DNA from: Bosea sp. Tri-49
Lineage (GTDB): Bacteria > Pseudomonadota > Alphaproteobacteria > Rhizobiales > Beijerinckiaceae
Assembly (NCBI RefSeq): GCF_003952665.1
Contig: NZ_CP017946.1
Span: forward strand, 4,276,501 to 4,340,500
Direction: 5' to 3'
DNA: 64,000 nt
Shown here: in pieces, positions 16,538 through 27,754 of the stretch
How the letters are laid out: every line of letters begins with the position of its first letter
How positions within the stretch are numbered: position 1 is the first letter of the stretch
Position numbers and translations under genes: made by a program
Notes under the pieces: generated by a model
Told to the model about the DNA's origin: nothing
What the model saw: the letters and a program-made list of their open reading frames with translations, nothing else
The model's database searches: none

Positions 16538-17212
16538 CTAGCGGGAGAGCCCGGCATCGCCCGGATTGCGCGGGAAGAACTCGAAATAAGGCTCGGCCTC
16601 GGCCAAGGCGCGGGCATAGGACGGCCGCATGCGCAGGCGCTCGAAATAGGCCCAGAGCCGCGGATGGCTGTCGCGGAAGGACAGCGCCCGCTCGGCATAG
16701 AACAGCGCCGGTGCGGCCGAGCAGTCGGCCATGGTGAAAGCGTCGCCGGTCAGCCAGTGCCGGTCGCCGAGCTCGGCCTCCAGCACGTCATAAGCTGACG
16801 CAAGCGTCGCCTTGGCCTCGGCGACGCCAACCGGGTCATGACTGCCCTCCGGGCGCAGTCGGTCGAGCACCACCTTCTGCATGGGGATGGCGACATAGAG
16901 ATCGAAGAGCCGATCGAGCCGCCGAACCTCGAGCGCCGCGACCGGGTTCTCCGGCAGCAGCGCCACCGGACCGGGATAATGCAATGCGAGATACTCGATG
17001 ATCAGGCTGGTCTCCGGCACCAGCCTGCCATTGCTATCGTCGCGCAGCAGCGGGAACTTGCCGATCGGCCAGAGCTTCAGGAAATCGGCGCGCTCGGTGG
17101 AATCTCCGAAATTGACGAGTTGCGGCGTGAACGGCGTGTCGTTCTCGTAGAGCGCGACCAGTGCCTTCTGGCAGAAGCCGGAAAGCGGATGGAAATAGAG
17201 CGTCAGGGACAT
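16538..17212 (-). CDS. Glutathione S-transferase family protein
   Basis: Protein of 224 residues. The N-terminal thioredoxin-like domain (1-80) has LYFHPLSGFCQKALVALYEN with a Ser/Cys active-site region, GKFPLL with the cis-Pro, and ETSLIIEYL for the glutathione gamma-glutamyl site. The C-terminal all-helical domain has the N-capping motif LTGDAFTMADC (about 173-183). It probably conjugates or reduces electrophiles; the substrate is unknown. It lies between two SRPBCC genes under an ArsR regulator, a context that suggests a stress or detoxification unit. Confidence 0.9.
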   Translation of the reverse strand: MSLTLYFHPLSGFCQKALVALYENDTPFTPQLVNFGDSTERADFLKLWPIGKFPLLRDDSNGRLVPETSLIIEYLALHYPGPVALLPENPVAALEVRRLDRLFDLYVAIPMQKVVLDRLRPEGSHDPVGVAEAKATLASAYDVLEAELGDRHWLTGDAFTMADCSAAPALFYAERALSFRDSHPRLWAYFERLRMRPSYARALAEAEPYFEFFPRNPGDAGLSR

Positions 17213-17278
17213 GGCTGTGCATTCCTGCTTCTGGAAAGGAGCGGGTTGAAAGGGTTCTTGGTCGAAGACGGGTGCGGC

Positions 17279-17752
17279 TCAGGCCGGCGCCTGCTCCTGC
17301 GCGAGATAGTCGGCCAGCCTGTCGAAGCCGATGCGCGAGCCCTGCTCGCGCCATTCGGGCCGATCATGGCCGTCGAGGAAGGCAGCCTGCTCGGTGAAGA
17401 GCAGCCTCGTGCCGGCGCCGTCGCGATGGAACTCGATCGTCGCCAGCGAGATCGACAGGCGAACATCGTCGCGCAGCAGTTCGTAGCTGTAGATGATGCG
17501 CTGCTCCGGCACGATCTCCGCGAAGGTCGCGTTCATCGCAAAGACGCCGCTTTCCGCCGGAGCGCCGCGCATGGTCTCCCGGCCGCCCTCGCGGAAATCG
17601 AGCCTGTGCTCGCCGAGCCCACCCTCGTCATGACAGGCCGACCAGCGCCGCTTCGCCACGGGATCGGCGAAGGCGGCGAAGACGCGGGCAGGGCTCGCAT
17701 CGTAGCGGCGCTCGATGGTGAAATCGGTATGGACGACGGTCCGTTCGGTCAT
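17279..17752 (-). CDS. SRPBCC (AHSA1-like) domain protein
   Basis: Protein of 157 residues of the AHSA1 type (FTIERRYDASPARVFAAFADPVAKRRW, then REGGRETMRG and TRLLFTEQAAFLDGHD). It is a paralogue of the gene at 16021. Its ATG overlaps the stop of arsR by one base (TAATG), so the two are translationally coupled. ArsR-AHSA1 pairs are common in proteobacteria; the ligand is unknown. Confidence 0.88.
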   Translation of the reverse strand: MTERTVVHTDFTIERRYDASPARVFAAFADPVAKRRWSACHDEGGLGEHRLDFREGGRETMRGAPAESGVFAMNATFAEIVPEQRIIYSYELLRDDVRLSISLATIEFHRDGAGTRLLFTEQAAFLDGHDRPEWREQGSRIGFDRLADYLAQEQAPA

Positions 17753-18102
17753 TATCCGCCTCCTTCCTTCAAATCTTGGTCCTGCTCGGCGAGGAAGGCG
17801 CCGAGCCGGTCGAAGCGTCGCTCCCAGAGGGAGCGGCGCTCGCTGATCCAGCGCTCCGCCGCCCGCAAGGCCTGCGTGTCGAGCTGGCAGGTGCGGACCC
17901 GCCCGACCTTCTGCGAACGCACCAACCCGGCTCCTTCGAGCACGGCGAGATGCTGCACCACAGCCGACAGCGTCATCTGCAGTGGCGCAGCGAGCTCGCT
18001 GACGCTCGCCGGTCCCTCGCAGAGCCGTTGCACCATCTGCCGGCGGTTCGGATCCGCCAGCGCCTGGAACATCAGGTCGAGCTGCTCTGGTTGGTGAAGC
18101 AT
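17752..18102 (-). CDS. ArsR family winged-helix transcriptional regulator
   Basis: Protein of 116 residues with a helix-turn-helix in VSELAAPLQMTLSAVVQHLAV (about 35-55) and wing VRSQKVGRVRTCQLD. The metal-binding ELCVCDL box of ArsR/SmtB is absent, so it is likely a non-metal member of the SdpR-like group that pairs with AHSA1 genes. It begins the four-gene minus-strand operon. A perfect inverted repeat 40-60 bases upstream (18142-18161) is its probable own operator. Confidence 0.9.
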   Translation of the reverse strand: MLHQPEQLDLMFQALADPNRRQMVQRLCEGPASVSELAAPLQMTLSAVVQHLAVLEGAGLVRSQKVGRVRTCQLDTQALRAAERWISERRSLWERRFDRLGAFLAEQDQDLKEGGG

Positions 18103-18141
18103 GCGCTTAAGTATCGTGATGCGAGCGACCTGTCCAGAGAA

Positions 18142-18161
18142 ACTTTAGGGATCACTAAAGT
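18142..18161 (-). promoter_or_regulatory. Inverted repeat, probable ArsR operator
   Basis: ACTTTAG (18142-18148), six-base spacer, CTAAAGT (18155-18161): a perfect 7-bp dyad in the arsR-guaC intergenic region. It is 40 bases from the arsR ATG and 130 from guaC, fitting autoregulation of arsR. Confidence 0.7.
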
Positions 18162-18291
18162 GTCTGATCCACGGCATCCGAATGACACCCCCTGCATTGC
18201 TCCGAAAGGTTCGAGCGGCTATGAATCCCGGCACGCTCCCTGAAGCCGCGTGCGCCTTTCACCGTCTGCGTCAGCCGCCGGAGCTTTCATC

Positions 18292-19335
18292 ATGCGCATC
18301 GAGAACGATCCGAAGCTCGACTTCCGCGACGTGCTGATCCGGCCGAAGCGCTCGACGCTCGGCAGCCGCGCCGAGGTCGACGTCAACCGGAGCTTCCGTT
18401 TCGCCCATACCGGCCGCGAATGGACGGGCTTTCCGCTGATCGCCGCCAATATGGACGTGGTCGGCACCATGGCGATGGCGCGCGCTTTACTGAAGCACGG
18501 CGCCATGGTCGCCCTGCACAAGCATTACGACGCCGACGAGCTGATCGCCTTCTTCAAGGAGCCGGGCTCCGCCAACGCCTTCTATTCGCTGGGCACCACC
18601 GATTCCGACCACGACAAGCTGAAAGCGGTCCACGCCAAGGCGCCGATCGACAAGATCTGCCTCGATGTCGCCAATGGCTACACCGAGAAGTTCGTCGACA
18701 CGGTCAAGGCGACGCGCGAGGCCTTCCCGAACGCGGCGATCATGGCCGGCAACGTCGTCACCGGCGACATGACGGAGGCGCTGATCCTGGCCGGCGCGGA
18801 TATCGTCAAGGTCGGCATCGGCCCGGGCTCGGTCTGCACCACCCGCAAAATGACCGGTGTCGGCTATCCGCAGCTCTCGGCGATCATCGAATGTTCCGAC
18901 GCCGCCCACGGGCTGAAAGGCCTGGTCTGCGGCGATGGCGGGCTGACCGTGCCCGGCGACGTCGCCAAGGCCTATGGCGGCGGCTCCGATTTTGTGATGA
19001 TGGGCGGCATGCTCGCCGGCCACGACGAATGCGAGGGCGAGATCCGCTACGAGACCCATGACGGCGAGACCGTGCCGGTCGCGATGGTCTTCTACGGCAT
19101 GTCCTCCGACACGGCGATGAAGCGGTATTCCGGCGGCGTCGCCAAATACCGGGCCTCCGAGGGCAAGACCGTCGAGGTGCCCTATCGCGGCCCGGTCGAG
19201 GGCACGATGCAGGAGATCATGGGCGGGGTGCGCTCGGCGATGACCTATATCGGCGCGGTCAGGCTGAAGGAGATGCCGAAGCGCACCACCTTCATCATGG
19301 TCGGCAGCCAGCTCAACACCGTGTTTGGCAATTGA
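18292..19335 (+). CDS. guaC: GMP reductase
   Basis: NADPH-dependent enzyme of 347 residues that converts GMP to IMP, part of purine interconversion. It is a TIM-barrel of the IMPDH/GMPR family without CBS domains. The active-site cysteine is C182 in [32 protein letters not shown] and ANMDVVGTM are GMPR-type, and the length equals the classical GuaC length. Start ATG 18292 is chosen for that length; the frame is open further upstream. The stop overlaps the TTG start of the next gene (TTGA). Confidence 0.95.
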   Translation: MRIENDPKLDFRDVLIRPKRSTLGSRAEVDVNRSFRFAHTGREWTGFPLIAANMDVVGTMAMARALLKHGAMVALHKHYDADELIAFFKEPGSANAFYSLGTTDSDHDKLKAVHAKAPIDKICLDVANGYTEKFVDTVKATREAFPNAAIMAGNVVTGDMTEALILAGADIVKVGIGPGSVCTTRKMTGVGYPQLSAIIECSDAAHGLKGLVCGDGGLTVPGDVAKAYGGGSDFVMMGGMLAGHDECEGEIRYETHDGETVPVAMVFYGMSSDTAMKRYSGGVAKYRASEGKTVEVPYRGPVEGTMQEIMGGVRSAMTYIGAVRLKEMPKRTTFIMVGSQLNTVFGN

Positions 19336-20552
19336 GCGAACCGGACGTCGCCATCATCGGCGCCGGCCCGGCCGGGCTGATCGCGGCCGAGCGGTTGGCC
19401 GAGGCCGGCCACAACGTCGCGATCTATGAGCGGATGACCTCGCCGGCGCGCAAATTCCTGCTCGCCGGCCGCGGTGGGCTCAATCTGACGCATTCCGAAC
19501 CGCTCGACAGCTTTCTCGATCGGTATGGCGCAGCGCGAAGCTGGCTGGAGCCGGCGATCCACGCCTTCCCGCCACCGGCGCTACGCGACTGGGCCGACGG
19601 GTTCGGTGCCGAAAGCTTCATCGGCTCGAGCGGGCGTATTTTCCCCAGAGCGATGAAGGCTTCGCCGCTGCTGCGCGCCTGGCTGACGCGGCTCGATGGG
19701 CTCGGCGTGCGACTGGTGTCGGGCCGACGCTGGATCGGCTGGGACGAGAGTGGCGCGCTGCGCTTCACCGCTCGCGAAGGCGGCGAGGAGATTGTGAGCC
19801 CGCGTGCGACGCTGCTGGCGCTCGGCGGCGCAAGCTGGCCGCGACTGGGCTCGGATGGCTCCTGGGTCGAGTTGCTTGCCGAAAAAGGTGTCGTGATCTC
19901 GCCGTTGCGACCCGCGAATGCCGGCTTCACGGTCGCCTGGTCGCCCCTGATGCGTGAGCGCTTCGCCGGGCAGCCGCTGAAGCGGATCGCGCTGAGCTTC
20001 GCCGGGCAGCGCGTCCTTGGCGAAGCAATGATCGACGCGGACGGCATCGAGGGCGGGGCGATCTATGCGCTGTCGGGACCGTTGCGCAAGGCGATCGACC
20101 GCGACGGCCATGCCGACCTCGTCATCGACCTGCGGCCCGATCTCGACGAGTCCGCACTGGCGGCCCGCCTCGAACGCCGCCGGGCCGGCGAGACGCTGAG
20201 TAACCACCTGCGCAAGGCGGCCGGGCTTTCGCCAGTGGCAGCGGCGGCGCTGCGGGAGACGGCAAACGGGCCGCTGCCGGCCGAAGCCGGCAATCTAGCC
20301 ACCCTGATCAAGAGCGCGTTGCTGCGCCTGACAGGTACCGCACCGATCGCCCGCGCCATCTCGACAGCGGGCGGTATCGTCACCGACGAGATCGACACGG
20401 ACTTCATGCTGAAGCGCCTGCCCGGCCTCTTCATCGCCGGCGAGATGCTCGACTGGGAGGCGCCGACAGGCGGCTATCTGCTGCAAGCCTGCTTCGCCAC
20501 CGGTGTGGCGGCGGCGGAGGGGATCAAGCGTCGGCTCAGTTCAAACGCTTAA
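19332..20552 (+). CDS. NAD(P)/FAD-dependent oxidoreductase, YhiN/HI0933 family
   Basis: Flavoprotein of 406 residues starting at TTG 19332, coupled to guaC by a four-base overlap. The N-terminal Rossmann motif is [17 protein letters not shown] (8-24), followed by [16 protein letters not shown], the hallmark of the HI0933/YhiN family. The C-terminal FAD region reads [27 protein letters not shown]. The biochemical role of the family is poorly known; some annotations call it a TIGR03862 flavoprotein. The last bases overlap the end of mutS on the other strand by 17 bases. Confidence 0.9.
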   Translation: MSEPDVAIIGAGPAGLIAAERLAEAGHNVAIYERMTSPARKFLLAGRGGLNLTHSEPLDSFLDRYGAARSWLEPAIHAFPPPALRDWADGFGAESFIGSSGRIFPRAMKASPLLRAWLTRLDGLGVRLVSGRRWIGWDESGALRFTAREGGEEIVSPRATLLALGGASWPRLGSDGSWVELLAEKGVVISPLRPANAGFTVAWSPLMRERFAGQPLKRIALSFAGQRVLGEAMIDADGIEGGAIYALSGPLRKAIDRDGHADLVIDLRPDLDESALAARLERRRAGETLSNHLRKAAGLSPVAAAALRETANGPLPAEAGNLATLIKSALLRLTGTAPIARAISTAGGIVTDEIDTDFMLKRLPGLFIAGEMLDWEAPTGGYLLQACFATGVAAAEGIKRRLSSNA

Positions 20553-23262
20553 GCCTGTAGAGCGCTTCCAGCGCCTCGCGCGGCGTCATCTCGTCGGGGT
20601 CGATCCCAGAAAGCGCCTCGCGCAATTCATCGGGGCCAGCGACCGGCGCTGCGGCCGGTGCCGGCTTGCGCATCTGCACGGCGAAGAGCGGGAGGTCGTC
20701 GACCAAAGCCGCGACCGGCTTCTCGCGCTCGCTCTTCTCCAATTCGCCGAGGATGGCGCGGGCCCGCTCGACCACCGCCGGCGGCAGGCCGGCGAGCTTG
20801 GCGACCTGGATACCGTAGGAGCGATCGGCCGCACCGGGCACGACCTCATGCAGGAAAATGACCTCGCCATTCCATTCGGTGACGCGCACGGTGGCGTTGA
20901 CGACGCGGTCGAGCCGCTCGGCCAGCGCCGTCAGCTCGTGATAATGCGTCGCAAACAGTGCCCGGCAGCGATTGGCCTCATGCAGATGCTCGATCGCGGC
21001 CCAGGCGATCGAGAGCCCGTCGAAGGTCGCGGTGCCGCGGCCGATCTCGTCGAGGATGACGAGGGCACGCGGCCCGGCCTGGTTCAAGATCGCGGCAGTC
21101 TCGACCATCTCGACCATGAAGGTCGAGCGGCCGCGAGCGAGATCGTCGGCGGCGCCGACGCGCGAGAACAGCCGGTCGACCACGCCGATATGGGCGCTCC
21201 CAGCCGGCACGAAGGAGCCCATCTGGGCGAGCACGGCGATCAGCGCGTTCTGGCGCAGGAAGGTCGACTTACCCGCCATGTTGGGGCCGGTGATCAGGCA
21301 GATGCGGCCGTCCCGGCCTTGCGCAGCGGCGGACAATTCGCTGTCATTGGCGACGAAGGGCTGGCCCTGCCGCTTCAGCGCGGCCTCGACCACGGGATGG
21401 CGGCCGGCCTTGATTGTGAAGGCGGCACCGTCATCGACCTGCGGGCGCGTCCAGCCGGCATCAATCGCGAGCTCGGCCAGCGCCGCGGCGACATCGATCA
21501 CCGCCAGTGCCTGCGCCGCCGCCTTGATCGGCTCGGCCTGCGCCAACACGGCCTCGGTCAGCGCCGCGAAGACCGAGAGCTCCAGCTTCAGCGCCCGGTC
21601 TGCGGCGGAGGCGATCTTGGCCTCGAGCTCGCCGAGCTCGACCGAGGAGAAGCGCATCGCGTCCGACATGGTCTGGCGATGCACGAACACCGCCCGCCAG
21701 GGCTCCCTCAGGAAGGTCTCACCGACCGCCTGCGGCACCTCGACGAAATAGCCGATCATGGAGTTGTGCTTGATCCGCAGTGTCCGGCAATCGGTCTCGG
21801 CGGCATAGCGCGCCTGCAATTGCGCGATCACCTTGCGCGAATCGACCTGCAGCAGCCTGAGTTCGTCGAGAGCCGCGTCGAAACCCTCGCGCACGAAACG
21901 GCCGTCGCGCTTCATGAGCGGTAGCTCGTCGGCGAGCGTTGCGGACAGGCGCGTAGCGAGATCAGGGTCGGTGCGGCCAAGCGCGAGGGCCGCTTCGCGC
22001 AGTTCATCGGGCAGATCGCCCTGGCGCAGCAGAGCGGCGGCGACACCACGGGCGGCCTCCAGCCCGACGCCAAGCGCGGCGAGATCGCGCGGGCCGCCAC
22101 GATCTAGCGAGAGCCGGGCCAGCGCGCGGGCGATGTCGGGCACGCGGGAAAGATCACGCCGCAGCGCCTCGCGCAGCGACGGCGTCTCGACCAGGAGCGT
22201 CACGGCATCGTGCCGCCGTCCGATCGCGATCGGATCGGTGAGCGGCCCGGCCAGCCGCTCGGCGAGCAGGCGGCTGCCGCCCGGCGTCTCGGTCCGATCG
22301 ATGGTGGCGAGCAGGCTGCCCGAGCGCTCACCGGCGAGGGTTCGGGTCAGTTCGAGATTCGCACGCGTGGCCGCGTCGATCAGCATGGTCGCGCTCTGGC
22401 CCTCGCGGACAGGCGGCGACAAAGGCGGACGGGCGCCAAGCTGGGTGCGCTCGACATAGGCGAGCGCTGCAGCGGCGGCGGCGATCTCGGCACGCGTGAA
22501 GGCGCCGAAGGCATCGAGCGTAGCGACGCCGAAGAACTCCTTCAGCCGGCGCTCGCCGGAAGCCGGGTCGAGCCCTTCGCGCGCCAGCGGCGTCACGGGA
22601 GCTGCAACGTCGCGCCAGAATTCCTTCAGCTCGGGATCGTCATGGATCGCATCGGGACAGACGATCTCGCGCGGCTCCAGGCGGGCAAGCTCGACGGCAA
22701 GCCCGCGCTGGTCGGTTTCGAGCACGGCGAAGCGACCGGTCGAAATGTCCACAGCCGCGATGCCATAGGCATAAACCTCGTCCGACAGCCGGCGCCGGGC
22801 CACCGCGACGAGCAGGCTCGCCCGGCCGGGATCGAGCAGGCGCTCCTCGGTAATGGTGCCGGGCGTGACCAAGCGGACGACATCGCGCTTCACCACCGAT
22901 TTGGCACCGCGCTTCTTGGCCTCGGCCGGATCCTCGGTCTGCTCGCAGACCGCGACGCGATGGCCAGCAGCGATCAGCTTCTGCAGATAGTCGTCGGCGC
23001 GCTCGACCGGGACGCCGCACATGGCGATGTCCTCGCCCAGGTGCTTGCCGCGCTTGGTCAGCACGATGCCGAGCGTGCGCGAGGCGATCTCGGCGTCCTG
23101 GAAGAACAATTCGTAGAAATCGCCCATCCGGTAGAACAGCAGGCAATCGGGATTATTGGCCTTGATCTCGACGTACTGCGCCATCATCGGCGTGACGCGG
23201 CCGAGATCGGCCGTGCTGGCGGAGCGGGCTTCCGCAACATCGCTTGGGGTGGTGTGGCGCAT
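20536..23262 (-). CDS. mutS: DNA mismatch repair protein MutS
   Basis: Mismatch-recognition ATPase of 908 residues. Domain I has the mismatch-contact motif F-Y-E in [10 protein letters not shown], followed by the connector, lever and clamp domains. The ATPase has Walker [11 protein letters not shown] near residue 655, [12 protein letters not shown] and [11 protein letters not shown]. The C-terminus ([25 protein letters not shown]) is the short helix-loop-helix dimer domain. It begins at ATG 23262, 104 bases from the divergent chemoreceptor gene. Confidence 0.97.
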   Translation of the reverse strand: MRHTTPSDVAEARSASTADLGRVTPMMAQYVEIKANNPDCLLFYRMGDFYELFFQDAEIASRTLGIVLTKRGKHLGEDIAMCGVPVERADDYLQKLIAAGHRVAVCEQTEDPAEAKKRGAKSVVKRDVVRLVTPGTITEERLLDPGRASLLVAVARRRLSDEVYAYGIAAVDISTGRFAVLETDQRGLAVELARLEPREIVCPDAIHDDPELKEFWRDVAAPVTPLAREGLDPASGERRLKEFFGVATLDAFGAFTRAEIAAAAAALAYVERTQLGARPPLSPPVREGQSATMLIDAATRANLELTRTLAGERSGSLLATIDRTETPGGSRLLAERLAGPLTDPIAIGRRHDAVTLLVETPSLREALRRDLSRVPDIARALARLSLDRGGPRDLAALGVGLEAARGVAAALLRQGDLPDELREAALALGRTDPDLATRLSATLADELPLMKRDGRFVREGFDAALDELRLLQVDSRKVIAQLQARYAAETDCRTLRIKHNSMIGYFVEVPQAVGETFLREPWRAVFVHRQTMSDAMRFSSVELGELEAKIASAADRALKLELSVFAALTEAVLAQAEPIKAAAQALAVIDVAAALAELAIDAGWTRPQVDDGAAFTIKAGRHPVVEAALKRQGQPFVANDSELSAAAQGRDGRICLITGPNMAGKSTFLRQNALIAVLAQMGSFVPAGSAHIGVVDRLFSRVGAADDLARGRSTFMVEMVETAAILNQAGPRALVILDEIGRGTATFDGLSIAWAAIEHLHEANRCRALFATHYHELTALAERLDRVVNATVRVTEWNGEVIFLHEVVPGAADRSYGIQVAKLAGLPPAVVERARAILGELEKSEREKPVAALVDDLPLFAVQMRKPAPAAAPVAGPDELREALSGIDPDEMTPREALEALYRLKRLN

Positions 23263-23365
23263 GGGGCGGGCACGCTAGCAAATCGCGCCGGCAAGGCCAT
23301 CCGTTAGGATGGCTTTCAACAAATTAAAGCAGCTTCATCGGGCCGTTCCCGGCCAAGGGCCCGCC

Positions 23366-25198
23366 ATGTCACTGTTCATCAACCTGATCGAGAGCCTGTC
23401 CTTCCTGCTGCTGGCGGCCCTGATCCTGACGGCGGCCGCCACGTGGATCGATCAGCGTCCGCTGCTGCGCCAGCTCGTCGTCGGCGTGCTCTTCGCCGCG
23501 GGAGCGCTGTGCAGCATGGCCAATCCCTTCGTCATCCAGCCCGGACTGGTCGTCGATTCGCGTAACACCTTCGCGATCCTGGCCGGCCCGATCGGCGGAC
23601 CGCTCGCCGCATTGCTGACTGCTGTCCCCCTCGCCGCTGCGCGCTACAATCTGGGCGGTGTCGGGATGCCGACCGGGATCGCCGGAATCGTCCTGCACGC
23701 CGTTGCCGGCGTGATCTACGCCGCCTGGCTCGGCCGGCAGAAGCGCTCGCTGACGCTGCGCGATCTCGTCCTGCTCAGCCTGATCAGCGCCGGCTGCCTC
23801 ATCGCCTCGAACGTCTTCATGCCGAACTGGCCTGCGGCGGAACGCTTCCTGCGCGAGGCTGTGCCGATCATGATCGTGGTCAGCACGATCGGCACCATCC
23901 TGGTCGGACTCGTCCTCAGCAACGACCGGGACCGGCGCGAGACGTCCTATCGCCTGCGCACGCTGATCCAGCGCGCGCCCGGCACCCTCTATCAGCGTGT
24001 CGTGTCACCCGATGGTTCGCTGCGCTATCAGTTCGCATCCTTCGCCATCGACAAACTCCTGGGTGTTACCAAGGAGGAGGTCGAACGCGATCCGGAGGCC
24101 TGGCTCGGCAAGATGCTGCCGGAGGATCGGCAGCGTTTCGAGGCAGCGCGCGCCGCTCTGACAGCCCTGGACGACGTCTGGCGCTTCGAGGCGCGCTATG
24201 CCGCGCCCGATGGCGGCATCGTCTGGCTGCGCAGCGAGGCGACGATGCGCCGCCTGTCCGACGGGACGGCGATCTGGGATGGCATCCTGCTTGACGTCAC
24301 GCCCGAGAAGACACTGGAGACCCGCAGGGACGAGATTGAAACGCTGCGCCGCGCGGCGCTCGAGGAGCTGGCCGTAAATCTCGAAGTGACAGTGGGCAAG
24401 GCATTGCGCCGGGTCGGCGATTCGGCACGCGGCATGCACGAGGCGGCGCGCGGCATGGCAGCGAACGCCGACCGTACCACCTTGCGGGCCGGCGAGGCGA
24501 CGCAACAGGCGGAGCTCGCCTCGCAACGCGTCGGCAGCGTCGCCCACGCGGCCGAGCGGATCGACGCCTCGATCCGCGAGCTGACGCGCCAGACCGATCT
24601 TGCCGCCGAGACCGCGCGGCAGGCGGCGAACCATGTCCGCTCGACCCGAACCGACGTCGACGGGCTCGCGGTTGCCGCCGACAAGGTCGGGGCCGTGCTT
24701 GCATTCATCGAGGACATCGCGGTCCGCACCAATCTGCTCGCTCTCAACGCGACGATCGAGGCAGCACGCGCCGGGGTTGCCGGCCGCGGCTTTGCGGTGG
24801 TCGCCGGCGAGGTCAAGAACCTCGCCGAGCAGACCCAGCAGGCGACACAGAACATCGGCGCCACGCTGCAGGAGATCCGTGGCGCTGCCGCGGCCGTCGC
24901 CAATGCCGTCGGACAGATCGAAGGGACGATGGGGACGATCGAGACAACCTCGGACGCGATCGCGCAGGTCGTGACCAGCCAGGGCACGATCGCCTCAGGC
25001 ATCGCGCTGGACGCCCAGGCCGTGGCAGGCTCGGCCGCCACCGTCACGGAGAACGTCGCCGGAGCCGGGGGCGAAGCCCGAGCCACCGGCGAGGCCGCAG
25101 CACGGGTCGTCGAGGCGGCGCGTCTGGTCAGCGAGCAGGCGGTCGAGCTCGACCGCTATGTCGGCGACTGCGTCGGGCGCATGCGCGCCGGCCTCTGA
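23366..25198 (+). CDS. Methyl-accepting chemotaxis-like protein with LytS-type 5TM sensor and PAS domain
   Basis: Protein of 610 residues from ATG 23366 (an ATG at 23309 would add 19 residues). Domains in order: a 5TM receptor of the LytS/LYT type (about 1-190; [34 protein letters not shown]), a PAS domain (about 215-320; [15 protein letters not shown]...[15 protein letters not shown]), and a chemoreceptor signalling hairpin (about 340-605). The hairpin tip is [41 protein letters not shown] split across both strands of the coiled coil. No HAMP domain is present. LYT sensors are usual on histidine kinases or cyclases, so this pairing with an MCP output is uncommon. Ligand unknown. Confidence 0.85.
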   Translation: MSLFINLIESLSFLLLAALILTAAATWIDQRPLLRQLVVGVLFAAGALCSMANPFVIQPGLVVDSRNTFAILAGPIGGPLAALLTAVPLAAARYNLGGVGMPTGIAGIVLHAVAGVIYAAWLGRQKRSLTLRDLVLLSLISAGCLIASNVFMPNWPAAERFLREAVPIMIVVSTIGTILVGLVLSNDRDRRETSYRLRTLIQRAPGTLYQRVVSPDGSLRYQFASFAIDKLLGVTKEEVERDPEAWLGKMLPEDRQRFEAARAALTALDDVWRFEARYAAPDGGIVWLRSEATMRRLSDGTAIWDGILLDVTPEKTLETRRDEIETLRRAALEELAVNLEVTVGKALRRVGDSARGMHEAARGMAANADRTTLRAGEATQQAELASQRVGSVAHAAERIDASIRELTRQTDLAAETARQAANHVRSTRTDVDGLAVAADKVGAVLAFIEDIAVRTNLLALNATIEAARAGVAGRGFAVVAGEVKNLAEQTQQATQNIGATLQEIRGAAAAVANAVGQIEGTMGTIETTSDAIAQVVTSQGTIASGIALDAQAVAGSAATVTENVAGAGGEARATGEAAARVVEAARLVSEQAVELDRYVGDCVGRMRAGL

Positions 25199-25328
25199 CG
25201 CTTCCGCTCCCGTCCCTACCCTGCCGTCACAGGAAAGGTGCTGTCGCGCAATCGCGCCTTGTCGAGGAAAGCGGCGCTACCCTATGGTCGGCTCCCCCGA
25301 GGAAACGCCTTTGAAAAAGAACAAGCGC

Positions 25329-27617
25329 ATGAACGATCGCTCCCCGCCGCCCAAGCGCACCCGTCCGACCTTCACCGATCAGGAGGCGCTGCTCTTCCAC
25401 TCGCAGGGGCGGCCAGGCAAGCTCGAGATCATTCCAACCGTGCCGATGGCAACGCAGCGCGACCTGTCGCTGGCCTATTCGCCCGGCGTCGCGGTGCCGG
25501 TCCTGGCGATCGCCGAGGATCCCAGCCGCGCCTATGACTACACCGCACGCGCCAATCTCGTCGCGGTGATCACGAATGGTACCGCCATCCTTGGCCTCGG
25601 CAATCTCGGCGCGCTCGCCTCCAAGCCGGTGATGGAAGGCAAATCCATCCTGTTCAAGCGTTTCGCCGATGTCGACTCGATCGATCTCGAGGTCGATACC
25701 GAGGATGCCGACAAGTTCATCGAGGCCGTGCGTTATCTCGGCCCGTCCTTCGGCGGTATCAATCTCGAGGACATCAAGGCGCCGGAATGCTTCATCATCG
25801 AGCAGCGCCTGCGCGAACTGATGGACATCCCGGTCTTCCATGACGACCAGCATGGCACCGCGATCATCGCCGCCGCCGGCCTGATCAACGCGCTCGACCT
25901 GACGGAGCGCGACGTCAAGTCGACGAAGCTCGTCATCAACGGTGCCGGCGCCGCCGCCATCGCCTGCATCGAACTGCTCAAGGCAATGGGCTTCAAGCCC
26001 GACAACGTCATCCTCTGCGACACCAAGGGCGTGATCTACCAGGGCCGCACCGAGGGCATGAACCAGTGGAAATCGGCCCATGCGGCGGTCACTGACCGGC
26101 GCACGCTGGCGCAGGCGCTGGAAGGCGCAGACGCCTTCTTCGGCCTGTCGCAGAAGGGCGCGGTGACCCCGGAGATGGTCGCCTCGATGGCGGCGAACCC
26201 GATCATCTTCGCCATGGCCAATCCCGATCCGGAGATCACGCCGGAAGAGGTGCACGCCATTCGCGACGACGCGATCATGGCGACCGGGCGCTCGGACTAT
26301 CCGAACCAGGTCAACAACGTCCTCGGCTTCCCCTTCATCTTCCGTGGCGCGCTCGATGTCCGCGCCACCACGATCAACATGGAGATGAAGATCGCCGCAG
26401 CCGAGGCACTGGCCTCGCTGGCGCGCGAGGACGTCCCCGACGAGGTCGCCGCCGCCTATCAGGGCGCACGCCCGCGCTATGGCAAGGATTACATCATCCC
26501 GGTACCGTTCGATCCGCGACTGATCCATGTCGTGCCGATGGCGGTCGCCAAGGCGGCGATGGAGACGGGTGTCGCCGGCAAGCCGATCGTCGACACCGGC
26601 GCGTACAAGGCGCAGCTCTCGGCAAGGCGCGACCCGGTCACCGGCACGCTCAACCGCATCTTCGAGCGCGTCCGGCGCTATCCCAAGCGCGTCGTCTTCG
26701 CCGAGGGCGAGGAGGAGCAGGTCATCCGCGCCGCGGCCTCCTTCGTCAATCAGGAGCTTGGCAAGGCGATCCTGGTCGGACGCGAGGAGCGCATCAACGA
26801 GACGGCCGAGCATCTCGGCGTCGACCTCGCCGCCAAGGGCATCGAGGTCCAGAACGCGAGGCTCTCGCATCGCAACTCAGCCTATGCGCAGTACCTCTAC
26901 GAGCGGCTGCAGCGGCACGGCTATCTGTTCCGCGACTGCCAGCGCCTGATCAACCAGGATCGCAATCATTTCGCCGCCGCCATGGTCGCACTCGGCGATG
27001 CCGATGCGATGGTGACCGGGGTCACCCGCAACTACTCGATCGCGCTGGAAGAGGTCCGCCGTGTCATCGACGACCGGCCGGGCCATCGGCTGATCGGCGT
27101 CTCGATCGCGATCACGCGTGGGCGTACCGTGCTGGTCGCCGACACCGCGATCACCGAGATGCCGACGGCGCAGGAACTCTCGGAGATCGCGATCGAGGCC
27201 GCCGGCGTCGCGCGTCGCCTTGGCTACGAGCCGAAGGTCGCGATGCTCGCCTTCTCGACCTTCGGCCATCCGGCGGGGGAGCGCTCGGAAAAGGTGCGCG
27301 ATGCGGTGACGATCCTCGACGGCCAGCGCGTCGACTTCGAGTATGATGGCGAGATGGCCGCCGACGTCGCGCTCAATCGCGATCTGATGGCGCAGTATCC
27401 GTTCTGCCGCCTGACCGGGCCGGCGAACGTCCTGATCATGCCGGCGTTCCACTCGGCCTCGATCTCGACCAAGATGCTGCAGGAGCTCGGCGGTGCGACC
27501 GTGATCGGCCCATTGCTGGTCGGCCTCGACAAGCCGGTTCAGATCGTGCCGCTCGGGGCTAAGGATTCCGATATCGTCAACATGGCCGCGCTGGCGGCGT
27601 TCAACATCGGCGGGTGA
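25329..27617 (+). CDS. maeB: NADP-dependent malic enzyme, MaeB type with C-terminal phosphotransacetylase-like domain
   Basis: Bifunctional-looking protein of 762 residues. It decarboxylates malate to pyruvate with NADP, supplying NADPH and pyruvate. The malic enzyme part (1-430) has [27 protein letters not shown] and the Rossmann motif [15 protein letters not shown]. The C-terminal part (about 435-760) resembles phosphate acetyltransferase ([15 protein letters not shown]...) and is believed to bind acetyl-CoA as a regulator in this family. Start is uncertain: ATG 25329 is used; TTG 25311 with GAGGAA upstream and ATG 25284 are alternatives. A palindrome follows the stop. Confidence 0.93.
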   Translation: MNDRSPPPKRTRPTFTDQEALLFHSQGRPGKLEIIPTVPMATQRDLSLAYSPGVAVPVLAIAEDPSRAYDYTARANLVAVITNGTAILGLGNLGALASKPVMEGKSILFKRFADVDSIDLEVDTEDADKFIEAVRYLGPSFGGINLEDIKAPECFIIEQRLRELMDIPVFHDDQHGTAIIAAAGLINALDLTERDVKSTKLVINGAGAAAIACIELLKAMGFKPDNVILCDTKGVIYQGRTEGMNQWKSAHAAVTDRRTLAQALEGADAFFGLSQKGAVTPEMVASMAANPIIFAMANPDPEITPEEVHAIRDDAIMATGRSDYPNQVNNVLGFPFIFRGALDVRATTINMEMKIAAAEALASLAREDVPDEVAAAYQGARPRYGKDYIIPVPFDPRLIHVVPMAVAKAAMETGVAGKPIVDTGAYKAQLSARRDPVTGTLNRIFERVRRYPKRVVFAEGEEEQVIRAAASFVNQELGKAILVGREERINETAEHLGVDLAAKGIEVQNARLSHRNSAYAQYLYERLQRHGYLFRDCQRLINQDRNHFAAAMVALGDADAMVTGVTRNYSIALEEVRRVIDDRPGHRLIGVSIAITRGRTVLVADTAITEMPTAQELSEIAIEAAGVARRLGYEPKVAMLAFSTFGHPAGERSEKVRDAVTILDGQRVDFEYDGEMAADVALNRDLMAQYPFCRLTGPANVLIMPAFHSASISTKMLQELGGATVIGPLLVGLDKPVQIVPLGAKDSDIVNMAALAAFNIGG

Positions 27618-27632
27618 GCAGTTGCTCACGTC

Positions 27633-27655
27633 ATGCTCGGGCTTGACCCGAGCAT
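27633..27655. repeat. Extragenic palindrome after maeB
   Basis: ATGCTCGGG (27633-27641), loop CTTGA, CCCGAGCAT (27647-27655): a perfect 9-bp stem. It looks like the short extragenic palindromes common in Hyphomicrobiales and may stabilise the 3' end of the maeB transcript. Confidence 0.6.
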
Positions 27656-27663
27656 CTCAGGGC

Positions 27664-27689
27664 AAAAAAGGCGCCCGTGAAAGGCGCCT
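27664..27689 (-). terminator. Rho-independent terminator of the LpoA-like gene
   Basis: On the minus strand AGGCGCC (27683-27689), seven-base loop, GGCGCCT (27669-27675), then six T (27664-27669). It lies about 65 bases after the stop of the minus-strand lipoprotein gene. Confidence 0.75.
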
Positions 27690-27702
27690 CATTCTGCAAG
27701 AG

Positions 27703-27736
27703 ATTCTCGGGTCGGCGCTCTGCGCCGCCCGAGAAT
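27703..27736. repeat. Long palindrome between maeB and LpoA-like gene
   Basis: ATTCTCGGG (27703-27711), one unpaired T, CGGCGC (27713-27718), loop TCT, GCGCCG (27722-27727), CCCGAGAAT (27728-27736). The 15-bp stem with one bulge is the second palindrome in this 137-base gap and shares the CTCGGG/CCCGAG core with the one at 27633. Confidence 0.6.
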
Positions 27737-27754
27737 GACGCCCTTTCGCGAGCC

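Noticed and set aside
20503..21924. 473-codon plus-strand frame over mutS
   Set aside because: Antisense shadow with Arg/Asp/His-rich composition and no domain signs; mutS is intact on the other strand.
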